Assembly (NCBI GenBank): GCA_037157565.1 | Contig: JAZHRO010000026.1 | Location: forward strand, 33,284,501 to 33,348,500 | DNA: 64,000 nt | Source: Thalassia testudinum | Taxonomy: Eukaryota; Streptophyta; Magnoliopsida; Alismatales; Hydrocharitaceae | Reading direction: 5' to 3' | Part shown: one piece after another, positions 34,293 through 47,030 of the stretch | Layout of the letters: each line of letters opens with the position of its first letter | Numbering within the stretch: the first letter of the stretch is position 1 | The notes under the pieces: model-generated | Told to the model about the DNA's origin: nothing | Databases searched by the model: none | Seen by the model: only the letters and a program-made list of their open reading frames with translations | Position numbers and translations under genes: made by a program

Positions 34293-35974
34293 CCCTTCAC
34301 CCTCTTCAGCTCTCCTAACCTCTTCATTTGCCACATTTGTGACAGAGGTGTGGTTTGTCGCCTCCCACTCCTCGCCACTAGAGATGACGTACGCCTGAGG
34401 ACGACCCTAGAGCTCCTCTTGTGGGCTCTTCACTCACTGGAGATCTCCCCCATTCTTCTTCCTAAGCCACCGGCTTTGGATCCAAGCAACCCCATTCCTT
34501 TGGTTAAATTAGGACTTCCTACTTTCTAGAGTAGATAGATTAGTAATTAGTGTAATTTAGATCAATAGGAGTAGAATTAGATGTAGAATTCACTGGTCTG
34601 ATGGATTCAGTAGTTAGGAGTAGATTAGGGTAATTCTACCTCACCTCCTCTGATCAACTCAGATCAGAGGAGATGAACCCACTGCCATCCACATGTTCAT
34701 TAATCTCCCTCTCCATATCACTATCACATTCATTGGTTTTCCTCGATGATTTATTTCATGATTCACTCCATTCATGAGAATCACTATGGATCTAAAGCTC
34801 AATAGCTTCTAGATCCACAGTGCGTTCAATTCCATCTAAGGGTGAAATCATTAATTCCATTAGTCACAAGCACCCTCAATACAATTTGATTTGTACTTAT
34901 TTGATCATTTGGAATTATCTGAATTCTAGGAGTTAAATGAGGATTTTCTGAAGTAATCATGTGTTGATCGGATTTAAATGATCAAATTGAGCTTTCTTAT
35001 GTTTGATTGACTTGACTGCAATGGGCTTAAGCTGTTTTAATGCAGTTTTGATCATTATGTGTGCTTATGCCCAATTTTAAATTTAATCTCTGATTTTTGG
35101 CTTTGTTTGGTAGCTCAAGCCCATGAGAATCAGATGTCCTGATTTGAGGCTTGAACAATGGTCCAATTGATTTTAAAGGATCACCTAGAACATATCCACA
35201 CCAATTAATGGTGTGCAAATGTTTCAAATGATCAAATCATTTTGGTAGAGCCATAGCAACAGCCCATTTGGGGTGACATAGTTTTAGATTCTAAAATCAA
35301 TTTTGATTTATGATTTCAGAGGAGTTTAATGATGGGAACACTCGTCTGATTAGAGTTTTAACTACAGCAAAAGCTGCAGTTAAGACATCTGAACAAATGT
35401 ATGTTTCATCTGTTCTTGAATGGTATTGCAGCAAATGATTTCTGACTTGAATTTTGGACAACAACTACCAACTGCAATTACTGCTAAATTTGAGAAGTTG
35501 AGTAAATTTCAGCAGTTGCTGCTGCTATGTTTGATGCAGCTGCAACCACTATTTCGGCTAGAATGGAGTCTGATCAGTTTGGGATTCTGGATGGGAATTG
35601 GAGATTTTGAGATGCTGACTTGTTTTATAGTGTAGGAATTATCTAAACAAGCATTCATGTACTGAATTTGGATTTTAATTTAACTTGAACTAATTGTAAT
35701 ATTTGTTTAAATTCTATTATCAGCTACTATTTCTTGTGTAAAACTATCCAAAGGAGAATTTTAATGAAATAGATTCAAAAATCAAGTTTAATTACTCATA
35801 TATGTTGCATGTTGTGTGTTGAGTGTTTTGAGATGTTTTTACCCTACTTCCAGCCACTAGAACTTCACTCAAGGCCTTAGGTTTTCTTTGAAACACCCTT
35901 TGAAGGCCTTACTTTGTTTAACTTTGTAAATAAGTAACAACTATAAAAAAAATTTCAAAAAAAATAAAATAAAC
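34293..35974. other. Unrecognised DNA, no gene seen
   Basis: Moderately AT-rich. The longest frame (34263-34529) overlaps the transposon end and looks like no known protein. A perfect hairpin with 11-bp arms (CTCCTCTGATC / GATCAGAGGAG) lies at 34645-34672. A small CAGTTGCTGCTGC patch occurs near 35510. Confidence 0.5.
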
Positions 35975-36171
35975 CTGTCTTGCAATCCGAGGCTTATATA
36001 AGAATCACTCTATCCCTTTGCCACAAAAAAGGGTAAATTACTATATAATTTGTACAAATTAACCTAAATGCATGATGATACATGTTATGCAATATCTATA
36101 ATGTATGATGCTTCTACGACACTAGGAATATGCATAAATAGACTTTTTAGGTTAATTAGATGTATGCACAT
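35975..36171 (-). repeat. S3: fragment of the S LTR family
   Basis: Homologous to the right ~200 bp of S1 and S2 (CAATCCGAGG, then AAATGCATGATGATACATGTTATGCA in two parts) and ending GCACATCA. The left part of the LTR is missing. The CA edge abuts integrase coding sequence directly, so this is a true LTR boundary. On the minus strand AAGAGGGTC precedes the TGATGTGC start. Confidence 0.78.
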
Positions 36172-37160
36172 CAGACCCTCTTAAATATGCACTAGCTTGT
36201 TGCCAGGTTCCTCTGGAAGGGAGGCTTCCACCCATCTCAACATGAGTTCACCTTCGTGAAACTTTCGTTTGTTGGCCCACTTGTAGTAGTTGAATGCAAC
36301 TACTTCCTTATAATTTGAAGTGTTAACTAGTGCTTCTTCCCTAGATGCATCGACTAGATCCAAAGTGAGTCAAAGTTGATCTTCATTACAGGTTGGATCT
36401 TAGAGTTGAGTCCTATAGGAAGGTAGAAATACCTCCAAAGGAACTCTTGCCTCAGCACCATATACTAAATTGAATGGAGTATGCCCAGTATAGGTCTTTT
36501 GGTCAGTCCTATATCATCATAAGATGCTCGGAAATTCTTCCACCCATCTTCCTTTGGCAACATCGAGTTTGTTCTTTAAAGTGGCAATGATAGTGTGGTT
36601 CGTTACTTCCATTTGGCCTCTTACTTGTGAATGAGCTACAGAAGTAAACTTCAGGAGGATGACTCAATTGGAAAAAAATCTTCAAATTTTTTCAAGGGAA
36701 TTTCTGTCCCATTGTCCGTCACAATAATTTGTGGTATGACATACTGACAAATTATATTTTTGCAGACAAAGCCAATAACCCTTTCTGCATTAAGGTTAGC
36801 CATGGCCTTAGCCTCCACCCACTTAGAGAAGTAATCTATTGCGCTACAAGGACATATTTCTTTTGAGTAGGGCAGGTGGGAACAAACCAATGAAATCCAT
36901 TTTCCATCTTGCGAAGAGAGTTGAAGAAAGGATGGGTATCATCTTTTCAAGTAGTAGAGAAGGTACATTGGCAAAATGTTGGCATTTGTTGCAGTTTTTC
37001 ACAAATTGTTTGGTCTGTTGTCTAGTTTGGGGCCAAAAATACTCATATCGCAATAGACAACCTATCGAGACTATGTGGCCTTCATGGTTCCCACAAATAA
37101 GCACTTTAGTAGAAAGGGTTTGTTCATAAAAGACAATCACACAAAAGATCATAGAATTGA
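36172..37160 (-). pseudogene. Integrase remnant, Tat-type Ty3/gypsy
   Basis: Minus-strand blocks in order are HEGH and YFWPQTRQQTKQFVKNCNKCQHFANVP (zinc finger, about 36960-37080), WKMDFIGLFPP (core start), AIDYFSKWVEAKA and IIVTDNGTE (about 36650-36850), HTPFNLVYGAEA (about 36450-36490), then LDLVDASREEAL to KLVHI (36181-36363). This pattern is typical of Tat-clade integrases. Asp residues of the first two catalytic positions remain, but frameshifts occur near 36845 and between 36370 and 36650. Reverse transcriptase is absent. The C-terminus is cut by S3. Confidence 0.85.
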
Positions 37161-38689
37161 TGACCTAATTTTACTCGGAATAGGTGTATATCTGGGAAGA
37201 GTATAATCACTCTCAAGATTTCCACTAAGTTGATTGGAAGTACAAGAATTCAAACTTTTCTCTATCTTGCTATATGCATTCATGTCCCCTTACGATGATC
37301 ATCGCATACTTAAATAATCAAATTCTTGTAATACATGCCATCTCATTTGGCAAGATTCGTGAGACGTAGTCCTAATGGTCGACTAGGCAGCTGATGGGTT
37401 ATACTTAGCCTGGGACACGTGGCCATCATTTCAAAATGAGCATAGGAACGTGGAATGGATGAAGTAACTGTCACTTGGATGGATCCTACCGATCTGCCGA
37501 CTCGTATGTCTGGTTATTTTACCGAACTAGGGTCTGCCAGCTCGGTGAGTCCTTCGGGCGGACCAGAGAAGTGCCTATCCGCCTGGCCATTCCGGTGGAT
37601 GAGAAGTCCTTCCTGGCAGGCTTTTCAACCGATTGAGAAATCAACCTATCCACCTTTATCCATGAAGCGGATATAACATGTTTCTCCTGTTTGCTCAAGT
37701 AAAATATCCAATTAATAAAGCATTTGTCGAGCCACGTTATCGGCAATGATTCGTCCAATTACTCAGCAGGTGTCTGCCTCGTCCTATCAGTCAGATCCTA
37801 CAAAATTTAGCTTTTTATTCTTTATTTATTGAGATTCTTTGAGCTTTTTCTCGAGTCTTTACGAAACCGTACTGCTTAGATTTGATTGGAAATTTTCCTC
37901 TCCTTATCGATACGTATAAGGTGATGAGCATGTTCCTACGGATTTATCAAATTTTGCTTATTGACATATGGCTGTGTTAAGATGGAACTCTTATACTGGT
38001 AACTGCGTTCGTACGTATTTTTCCCTCATCCACAATTTTAGTAGGAATTACTTTTTTTTTTCCCGTGAAACAGTGGATTCACGTTTTCCCCGACAAGATA
38101 ACCCGAAAAATGTTGGGCCACGTGTTTCACGCTAAAAGAGTAATGGATGTTTTCTTTTCCTTGCTTTAAGGTATTTACTTTATCAGTTTCAAAACAAAAC
38201 AAGTGGTCCGTAAACCTTTTTCGATGAAAGTTTCCTTAACGAAGAACTACCGGTGACCGTATTCCAAAGAAGAATATCTATAATAGGAAGGGGGTAAAAA
38301 GTGATTACCAATAAATAAATATCAGTAATGTGTCGATTTCATCAAAGTAGGTGGTGCGATTAATTTTCTTCCCCAAGAGCTTTGCTTTTTTTTTGGGTTT
38401 ACTTCGATAGAACACTTTGCTTATTGGCTAAAGCTAAATATGCTTGCTAATAGACCCCTTTTTGATTAACTTTAAAGTTGGAGAATGGAACTGGGAAATA
38501 TGTTCACCACGGAAAGTGGGTTGCTCCGAAAAAAGCTGCATCCGAGTCTACTTTTTCTTTGGACCGTGAGGATGAGGGCGGCTACGATGTACGCTTTGTT
38601 TTTGTAATGTGTTTTGGCAAATATGTTGCAGAAACGATACGTGATCGTCTGATCTTTCAAAATTATAGGTTTGGTAGATTTTATGTCGT
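37161..38689. other. Unrecognised DNA, possible small ORF
   Basis: I recognise nothing here. A 77-codon frame at 38478-38711 (MENGTGKYVHHGKWVAPKK start, charged, ending in hydrophobic aromatic residues) has a GT after GGYD that could be a donor splice site. I cannot assign it to a family and do not claim it as a gene. Confidence 0.45.
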
Positions 38690-40880
38690 CACTTATTTAT
38701 TTTTTAAATGAATATGGGTGATTTTTATATTTAAATTAAATATTATTAATGATTTTTATATTTTAATTAAAAAATCATGGATGACTTTTAAAAATTAAAT
38801 ATCATCCATAATTTTTTATTTAAATTAAATATCATTGATATTTTTATTTCTGAATCAAATATCTTTTGTGATATTTGAAATCTCATTGGTTATTTTTAAT
38901 TTCAGTGAAAAATCATTAATAATTTTTTTATCTTTGGTGAGTGATGAGGCTTGCCACATACACGGATGCATGACCTTTCTTGTAGCAATAATAAATAGAA
39001 CATAAGTATTAAAATGTGTGTTATAATGTATTTTGTAATATGCGATCAAAATTAACTGGTTGAAAATTAGAATTAATCAGTTAAAAGTAAGAATAATCGA
39101 TTGAAAATGAAAATCAAATAGATCAAAATATATCAGTTGAAAATAATTTTTAATTGATTAAAAATCAAAATGCACCAGTTTAAAATTAAAATATACCGAT
39201 TAAAAATAAAAATATACTGGATGTTTTACCTTTATATTGGTGTTAAATGATTTTATACTTGAAACGTGATTTTCACTTATTATAAGTGGTTTTTCACTTA
39301 GAAATTAACTTTTTATCTATGAAAAGTAATTTTCACTGATAAAAATTTAAATATATCGATTGAAATTACCACTTTCACTTTATATAATGTAAAATATATT
39401 ACAATATATATATATATATATATATATTTTTTTGATATCTAACATCATTAATAATATTTAAATAGATTGATCCATTTTTGGTGACTACTTCACAAGTGGA
39501 TGGGGTGCGCATGTGAGTGGGATGTGTGATATGATACTCACTTGAATATTACGTGCCGATGCCTAAAGGAACAAAATAAAAAAATGAGGAGAGCCTAACA
39601 AAAAATAATCAATTGCAACCTAGTTGATTATTGATTTATTATTGCTTGAGGCCGGGGATCACTTCCGAGCTTGGATAAGAAATCTCGACTTAAATAAACA
39701 ATCGGATAAAACAAAATAATCAAAATTATTTACCCTAGTTGTATAAAGCAGTTACAAAAAGGAAAAGGGTAAATGAATGTCGTTAAAATACACTAATGTA
39801 TTTTGATTTTTAATCAAAATATATTAGTTAAAAATTAAAATAAATTAATTAAAAATTAAAATAGATCAATATATTTTAACTTCGTAAAAATGTAGGGAAA
39901 CATCTTCTAGTGGGTGCCCAAATGGTAATGCCAATATCCATATTGGGGGAACAATGCCTATTTAAGGCCACCAATGCTAACTTTACCTGGAGACTTCACT
40001 CGAGGGTGCACAAGTGGGTCTCCTGGGATTTAGGTCCTAAATACTAAATGTTAAATCTTAAATTTTAAGGTGAAAAATCAATTTTCAAGAAAAAAATCAT
40101 TTATCATAGGTGAAGAAATATTTTGAATTTAATTTTACACTGATGCAAAATAAGATTATACTGGTAAAAAATTATTTCAAAGGTAATCTAGTGATTTTGC
40201 ACTAGTACAAAGTGACTTCGAAGGTGCCAAAATTATTTCAAAGGTAATATAGTGGTTTTGCATTGGTGGAAAGTGATTCCGAAAGTGATTTGAGTAGTTT
40301 GCACATATACAAATGGATTTGTTGTTGATTTCAACAGTGGTAGACCTCACCACGTGTGTCTACTTTTTTTTGCATAAAAAAGGAGATGCATGAAGTGAAG
40401 ATCACATTTACAACTATTTGCGTCAACTTTTGCATCATTTTTTATATTTCCAAATCCATGTCCTTTAACTTTCAACCGATGAAAAATAGATTTTTACTTA
40501 CAAAGTAAAAAGTAATTTTCACTTATGGATTTAGAATTTAAGACTTAGAATTTATTGAAAGTATTTTTTCTTATAAAAAGTAATTTTTCACTTAAGTGAT
40601 TTTTCACCTTTAGGTATCTAAATATTAAATCTTAAATTATAAACTTAAAGATGAAAAATCATTTTTCTAGTAAAAAATCATTTTTCATAAGTGAAGATCA
40701 CTTTATATAAGTGAAAATCAGTTGAAAATTAAAATATACTAGCATATTTTTATTTTTAACTTGTATATTTTTATTTTTAATTAATGTATGTAATTTTATT
40801 TTTAATTTGTTAGAAATTAAAATATCGATTGAAAGTTAAAATATATCGATATATTTTATTAAGTAAATAACTTGTGTTAC
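38690..40880. repeat. AT-rich cluster of dispersed short repeats
   Basis: Very AT-rich. Recurrent words are TTTTCACTTA and its reverse TAAGTGAAAA (about 39270-39340, 40510-40620, 40690-40730), AGTTGAAAATTAAAATATA (about 39060-39240, 39790-39880, 40725-40850) and AAATCAT variants (38740-38940). Both orientations occur, giving many small inverted repeats. No ORF of note. It may be fragments of one or more AT-rich transposons. Confidence 0.65.
39404..39426. repeat. TA microsatellite
   Basis: About eleven TA units within the AT-rich cluster. Confidence 0.9.
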
Positions 40881-40953
40881 CATGATCGTTTGTAACATAT
40901 ATTTTCCTGCTCAGGTAGAAAAAAGTATTACAAGAGTGTCCCCCTCTCCCCCA

Positions 40954-40972
40954 CCTCTCTCTCTCTCTCTCT
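40954..40972. repeat. CT microsatellite
   Basis: About nine CT units after a C-rich stretch. Confidence 0.9.
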
Positions 40973-42414
40973 GCTTTTTAGTAAGTGCAAAATAGTTGGA
41001 TGAGCCCTTCGGCCATCTCCATATGTCATTTTACAGAGAACAGGAATCCTAATTCTATTTGGATTTACTTTGGTAAATCATGATAAGTACATTTCTTGAT
41101 TGAAGGGCTTCTCAATGGACTTTCTTGATGGTCACGACACTCGAGGACTTTCCATCCTTAGCCGCCGCCGTCCAACCTTTCGGAGGGCTGTTGCAAGAGT
41201 CTCGACGTGTCTTGTTAAGAATGTATCTACTACTGCTAGTGTGGCGATCTCTATTAAATCCTACCCAAAAGTTTATGTATTTGCTACGTGGGTTACCGAC
41301 ATTTCAGGAAGGAAAGCTTCTTATCAGAATTTCCAAGTTCAGCAAAATAAATTGACCCTATGCAAGCATGAAAGGCAAGAAAATGTTTAATGCAAGAAGA
41401 TAGACGAAAGGAAGCCACGTAGGTTTTGTAATCTTGTTGTCATGTAATTTATTGTAATTTTCATCAAAGTGATGTAATTTTGTTTCATTAGAATGTAGAA
41501 GAACCTCAATGATCCTTCATGCAGCTTAAGACTTTGTTTTTTATCATAGATAGAACTTAAACTACCTCAAACACTTTACTTTTACTTGCAAAGATTGATT
41601 TTGATCGACCTTTGATTTTTTCCTTTAACGATCATTTTGGGAAGTTGCTAAATAATTTTTTATTCATGACATTTGACCAATCAACTACCACTTTTTTATC
41701 AATCAAACTCTTAATCACTTTGAGAATAATTTTGAACCTCTTTGTTCCAAACATTTTGATTGACCATTTCTCATTCTTGGTCATTCTACTTCTTTGATTG
41801 GTCAATCGATCAACTTTATTCCTTGATAAATAAAAATGTGAGTTTTCTCACTTATTCTGCTCATTACTTTTTATCATATTTCTTCATTCATTCATCAATA
41901 GATAATTTTTTATTAATCAACAATTTTGTTGATGGATCAACACCTTTTTTAAAATGGGAATGTCTTTTCAATTATGACCATCATTTTGCATTAATTCCCT
42001 TACATTTTGAATGTTATTGATTTATCATTTTTAATTCTAAAACAATCATTTCATTCTCCAATTAACTCAAAAGAGATCAAAAAGCATTCCTTGGAGAAGC
42101 TCCTAGGTCAACTTGCATACTTTCTACTACATGCACATCCTTCTACTCTATTGCTATGCGTCTATAGTCATCACCATATTGCTTGGGCATTCCATGATGG
42201 TTTGATCAATCCTATTGGATTATTCAATCTTTATCCTGAGATTCACTAGATTTGTTTATGCTATTATTGAAGTGCTTGGTTTGTTGAGTCTCCTTTCTTC
42301 ACCCCAAAAGGGGGGATAAATACTCTTGTCTAAAGATCAAGAGTGGTATAGTAAGCAATTATGCTATCTACAGCTAAAGTAGCATTGTTCAGTGGATTGA
42401 TTAGGAGAGGCCAA
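40973..42414. other. Unrecognised DNA left of G4
   Basis: No recognised domain in the short frames (41100-41390, 41760-42249). CCCCAAAAGGGGGG near 42302 recalls a retrotransposon polypurine tract but nothing else supports one. The boundary to G4 is the TG at 42415. Confidence 0.45.
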
Positions 42415-43169
42415 TGTCATGGCTCATTCCCGACTCCCTACAGAATCCGAGGATGGGTCGCCTCGACGAACCCTAAGACCCAGTCACCCAGTGAGAAATA
42501 ATCGAATACACATTTATTCCACAACCACACAAGTATTGTAACTAAGCAGTAAGTATAAAACTAACAGTAAAGCAAAAGAATGGAACTAGTATAGAACACA
42601 GCCATCACAACAAAAACTAGTACACATATGATGTAAAATATAGCTGGAATAACATGAACTACAGGAATTCACTACTACACTAGCAGAAGGAAAACTGCAA
42701 CTAGGCTCGACTAGGCCCAACGCCATCAGCAGCCGGTGGCTTTGGCTGCTCGAATCCCTGACCTGTACAAGGTTATAACATCTGGAGTTAGCTAACGCTG
42801 AGTAGAGTGGTGGCTAAAACATGTCATGTAACTTAAACAAGCAGCTTAAGATATTATCTACTGATTCCAATTATCTTATTACGTGTTGCTGATCTGAGTA
42901 CTCTAATCGGGTTCCATGACATTACTCAATCTTCCTGTTTCCTAAGGGAACGATCTTACTTGTAGTTTTCCCGCGATACAGGATGAACACGTAGCATTCT
43001 CTTGGCCGGGAGAGTCCTCCGTGGTAGACCTACACCCGATCTACTACCCTGAGGTCATTGTCGTGACGTAGCGGTGACTACGGCACACGTGATGAGCGCA
43101 CGGGTAGCTACCCCACACTGGCATGCAGTCAGTCATTTCCGCTAGCGGGTACGTCTAAACATACAACAT
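42415..43169 (-). repeat. G4 3' LTR, left fragment
   Basis: Starts TGTCATGGCTCATTCCCGAC, the diverged equivalent of the G2 LTR end, and runs to AACAT at 43169, where G2 is inserted. The LTR continues at 52291. Confidence 0.85.
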
Positions 43170-45868
43170 TGTTACGACCCAGTTCCCGAATCCCTAAAGG
43201 ACCCGAGATTGGCTCGACTCGACTAATACCAAGACCCAGTCGTCCAACAAGAAATAACCGAAAAGCAGGAAAATAAATCACATTCATTATGCAAGGTAAC
43301 TAACAGTAAAAGCGTACAAGCAGTAAATGAAGTAAAAGCTGCTAATCAGTACATACCACCACAACAACAGGAAAGTAGAACAAAAGTACAGTAACAGGGA
43401 CAGTAAGCAAAGTATGAAACTCACTAACAGAAAGGAAGTACAACAATAGTAAGAAACTACTGCTACGCTCGACTGGGCTCAGCACCTTCTGCAACCAGTA
43501 ACTTGGGTTGCTCAACTCCTGGACCTATAAAGGGTTATGAGAAAATGGAGTCAGCGAATGCTAAGTAGAGTGGTAACCAAACTATTTAAAACAGTAAACG
43601 CTAACAGGTAAATTTATCTTTTCCAATTATTTTATTTTACAAGTAATTCCTTTTCACCCATTGATTTACTTTCAGATGTCTTTCTTGATCTCGCATGTTT
43701 CTCGTGGGAACGATCTTGATTGTAGTCTTTTCCGAAGAGTAGAAGGCACACGTGGTGCTCCCCTGGTCGGGAGAGTTCCTCGTGGTAATCTTACACCCAG
43801 TCAACCACCCTGGGGTCACAGACAGATGTAGCGGTGACTACGGCACGCCCGATAAGTGCACGGGTAGCTACCCTGCACTGGCACGTGGCTAGTTGTTTCC
43901 GCTAGCGAGTACACCTAAAGTACAGCATGGAATAGTATAGGGCCTAGCCCTCTCAAAAATAGGGGTCTAGCCCCTCAGAACCAAATAGGGGTCTCGCCCC
44001 TCCACAGTCCATGCACCCTCCCTCGTCTGACTACCCCAGTTTGCCCAGTGGGCCTAACATGTCGGTGTAGGGTAGCTAGCTGAACCCCGGGCCCAGTGGG
44101 GTGGCTAGGACCCTCCCTACACTAGTAGCTCTCCCCGGTACCGTGTACACGAGGGCCAACAGAAGTCGATGTAGAGTGGCCAATCCTAACCCTGGGTCCC
44201 AACCCAAGGGCGGCTAGCTCCGCTCTACACAAAAAAGGGGACAGTCGCTCTCCTTGGTACCACATACTCAAGGGCCAGCACACTTCCCATCCACATTTCC
44301 AGACCTTTCCATTCGTCCACAGGAGCTCTACTCCTAACTCCCCGTAGGGTTCATGCTCATATTCACCATATTATTCCATATCAGGTTTCATTATTCACAA
44401 TTCTATTCGTATTCTACACATGCAGCTCGTATTTCCACAATTTAACACATGCATAAGCAATATCACATGTAACTGTTTAATTATCTCAAGCATTTCATAT
44501 TCTAATGGGCAACTCGTATTTACTAACAGGTAATTGTTTACAATTCAGCTCATTCATTTATGACTGCAATCTCAATCACGCCTACAAACAGTGCAAATAT
44601 ATCTCGTCCTATGATTCATGCCACATCCTAGGTTTCTAGTTATCTAATTATCATGTCTGCATTCATGTTTTATAAATAGAATAGGGGAAAACCACTCTAC
44701 CAGACAATCTGGGAGTACTGGGGGCTCAAACTGCAGACTCACGTGCCTTTGCAAGACCTAGACACCTAACAGGTCGAAGTCCTATACCATGGAATATATC
44801 ACAACGGAATATTTAGAACAGTATATAAAGGTTTCTAACAAGTAGAGGAACTCACAAGGAAACCATAGATATTTCATTTGCGTAAAACGAACCCCGATCA
44901 GACCCTAAATGGGTCAAAAACAAGTCTGCAGAATCAAATCAGACGTCTAGGATAAAGTCCAGACGTCTTAAATATCAACAGAGTCTCACCTCAAGTCCCT
45001 GTGTCGACCTCAGACGTCTAGGACTCCTCCGCGACCGTCTGGACCCAACTCTAGACGTCTGACCTATCCTCTGGTCATCTGGGAGTGCCTCTGGTCGTTT
45101 GGTAAGCTGTCCAGACATCTAAAAAGCATGGGAGGGCGTGCCACGTGCCTTCCCAAAGCTGCTCCTACACACGACAGGGAAGCGCACCCCTTTTTAGCCA
45201 AGCAAATCACTCTACGGTGCAGCCTGCATGGTCGTAACAGCGAGGAAGACGTACCTGCGTGAAAACCCGCTTTAAGACATCTGGTGTCGTCACTAGATGT
45301 CTAGCCCATCGTCTGGAAGGCACTTCGGACGTCTGATACTGGAAAATCTCCAGTATCAGAATGCGCTCCCACTTCTCTCGCCGCGCTCTGCCGCGACTCC
45401 TCTTGCTCGGCTGCAGCTCCGACCACTGCAAGAAGTCGGGGATGACGCCCCGACGCTCTCCTCCTCCCGCACGCGCCACGGCGGCCGTGCAATCACTCCG
45501 GCGAGCCTCCACGAGCTTGCGACCTTGGCCTCCTCCTCTTCCTCACGCCGCTCCTCCTCCTCATTCTTGCTCCCTCTCTCTCGCGTGCCTCTCTCACGGT
45601 AGTGGAGGGGGAAGGAAGGTGGTGGTGGTGGTGGAGTGGAGAGGAGAGGAAGGAGGCTCTTATATAGGCAGTGGGTTAGGGTTCGACGAGGGGGAGAAAG
45701 AGAAGAGAGAGAAGGAAAAAGGGTCTGCACGTTGGCTACGTGCAGAACCAACTTCACGTACAAATTTTTCAATTTCCAGACATCTGGGAAGGGATCCAGA
45801 CATCCAGCCAGGCGTCTAACTGATAGTCCAGACATCTTAAAAGGATCAAAACAGAACGGGTCTTTACA
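43170..45868 (-). repeat. G2 3' LTR (left)
   Basis: 2699 bp, TGTTACGACCC to TCTTTACA on the plus strand. The minus strand has TATATAAG (plus 45659-45666). It carries GACGTCT-like palindromes at about 44938-45130, 45280-45345 and 45776-45835, and paired AGGGG-N5-CCCCT stems (43961-43975, 43987-44001). ORFs of up to 159 codons (45356-45835) lie in LTR sequence and are not genes. Confidence 0.9.
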
Positions 45869-46086
45869 TCATAACAAACTTAAAGGAAGTTTCGTCCCCA
45901 AAACTTAAGCTAACTAGGGTGCGGAAAAGGAATATAAAATGCATAACAAACTTAAAGAGGATCGAAGTCAATCCGAAAAGACGTACCCTTAAAAAGCTCC
46001 AGGTACCTCTCTCGCATCGCCGCCTCAGGGTCCTAGGTAGCCTCCTCGTACCGCTAGCTCCTCCACAAGACCTTCACAGAGGGTAC
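45869..46086 (-). pseudogene. G2 chromodomain end and 3' leader
   Basis: Contains the end of the chromodomain in another frame (VKVLWRS, RYEEAT, DPEAA; about 46000-46086 on the minus strand, with stops) and the conserved GACGAAACTTCCTTTAAG leader next to the 3' LTR. Confidence 0.75.
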
Positions 46087-46371
46087 CTACTTCCGTCTCA
46101 AACTTCGGACGGCTCTGTCTAGTATTTGCACTGGTCTCTCAGGGTAGGTCAGGTCGTCACCCACCTTGACACTCTCGTGGCTTAGAACGTGACTGGGATC
46201 GGTGACGTACTTCCTGAGGTTGGACACATGGAACACGTCATGCACACCAGAAAGCTGGGGAGGAAGGGCAAGCTGGTAAGCAACGGGTCTTACCCACTCC
46301 AGGACCTCAAAGGGCCCCATAAACCTCGACGCAAGCTTCCCCTTCACCCCAAAACACTGAAGGCCCTTCAT
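46087..46371 (-). pseudogene. G2 GPF/Y module and chromodomain start
   Basis: An open 94-codon stretch on the minus strand (MKGLQCFG, FMGPFEVLEWVRPVAY, VFHVSNLRKYVTDPSH, then RAVRSLRRK). It is the same module as G1 8097-8405. The frame breaks at 46087 before the WEPEA end. Confidence 0.88.
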
Positions 46372-47030
46372 AGGCGAAACGCGAAGGAAGATGTGATCCC
46401 CAACCTCGAATTGCTCCTCTCTACGTTTCCAGTTAACATAACTCTTTTGCCTACTCCTAACAGTGCGGATTCGTCTGTGGATCTACTCTATCACCTCATG
46501 ACTCTACCGGATTAGTTTGGGGCCAACCTCCCACTTGGTCTCCACCTCAACCCAACTCAAGGGCACAGTACACCTCCGTCCGTACAGAGCCTCGTAAGGT
46601 GCCATGCCGATGCTCTAGTGATAACTGTTATTATAAGCAAACTCTGCCAGGGTTAAGTGCTCCTCCCAAGAGCCCCTCCAGTCTAGTACACAGGTGCGCA
46701 AAAGGTCCTCAAGTGTCTGTATAGTGCGCTCTGACTGTCCATCCGTCTGGGGGTGGTACGTAGTACTGAACCTCAACCGTGTACCTAAAGCCTGCTAAAA
46801 CTTAGCCCAAAATTGGGAAGTAAAACGGGTATCTTGGTTGGATACAATCTCACGCGAAACTCCATGCAGGCATACCACATCACGAATGTACATCTCTACC
46901 AACTACGCTGGTCCCAAAGTGGCTCGGATCGGCAGGAAACGTGCTGTCTTCGTCAACCTGTCCATTATCACCCAGACTGCATCGTGTCCTCACTGGGTAA
47001 GGGTAAGCCCACCACCAAGTCCATGGTGAT
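46372..47030 (-). pseudogene. G2 integrase core, N-terminal finger deleted
   Basis: The minus strand begins at TMDLVVGLPLPS (about 47027) and passes through blocks equivalent to G1 7395-8050, including [13 protein letters not shown]. The zinc finger part is missing because of a deletion joined at about 47027-47031. A TGA (plus 46990-46992) lies at the same codon as in G1 7428-7430. A TAG (plus 46795-46797) stands where G1 has CAG (7623-7625). Confidence 0.85.

Noticed and set aside
39404..39426. TA repeat as a functional signal
   Set aside because: An ordinary microsatellite in AT-rich DNA.
42300..42320. CCCCAAAAGGGGGG as a Copia-type polypurine tract
   Set aside because: No LTR start or coding remnant of a Copia element could be found around it.
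45356..45835. 159-codon minus ORF and overlapping plus ORFs
   Set aside because: LTR sequence of G2; the right LTR copy does not keep the frames.
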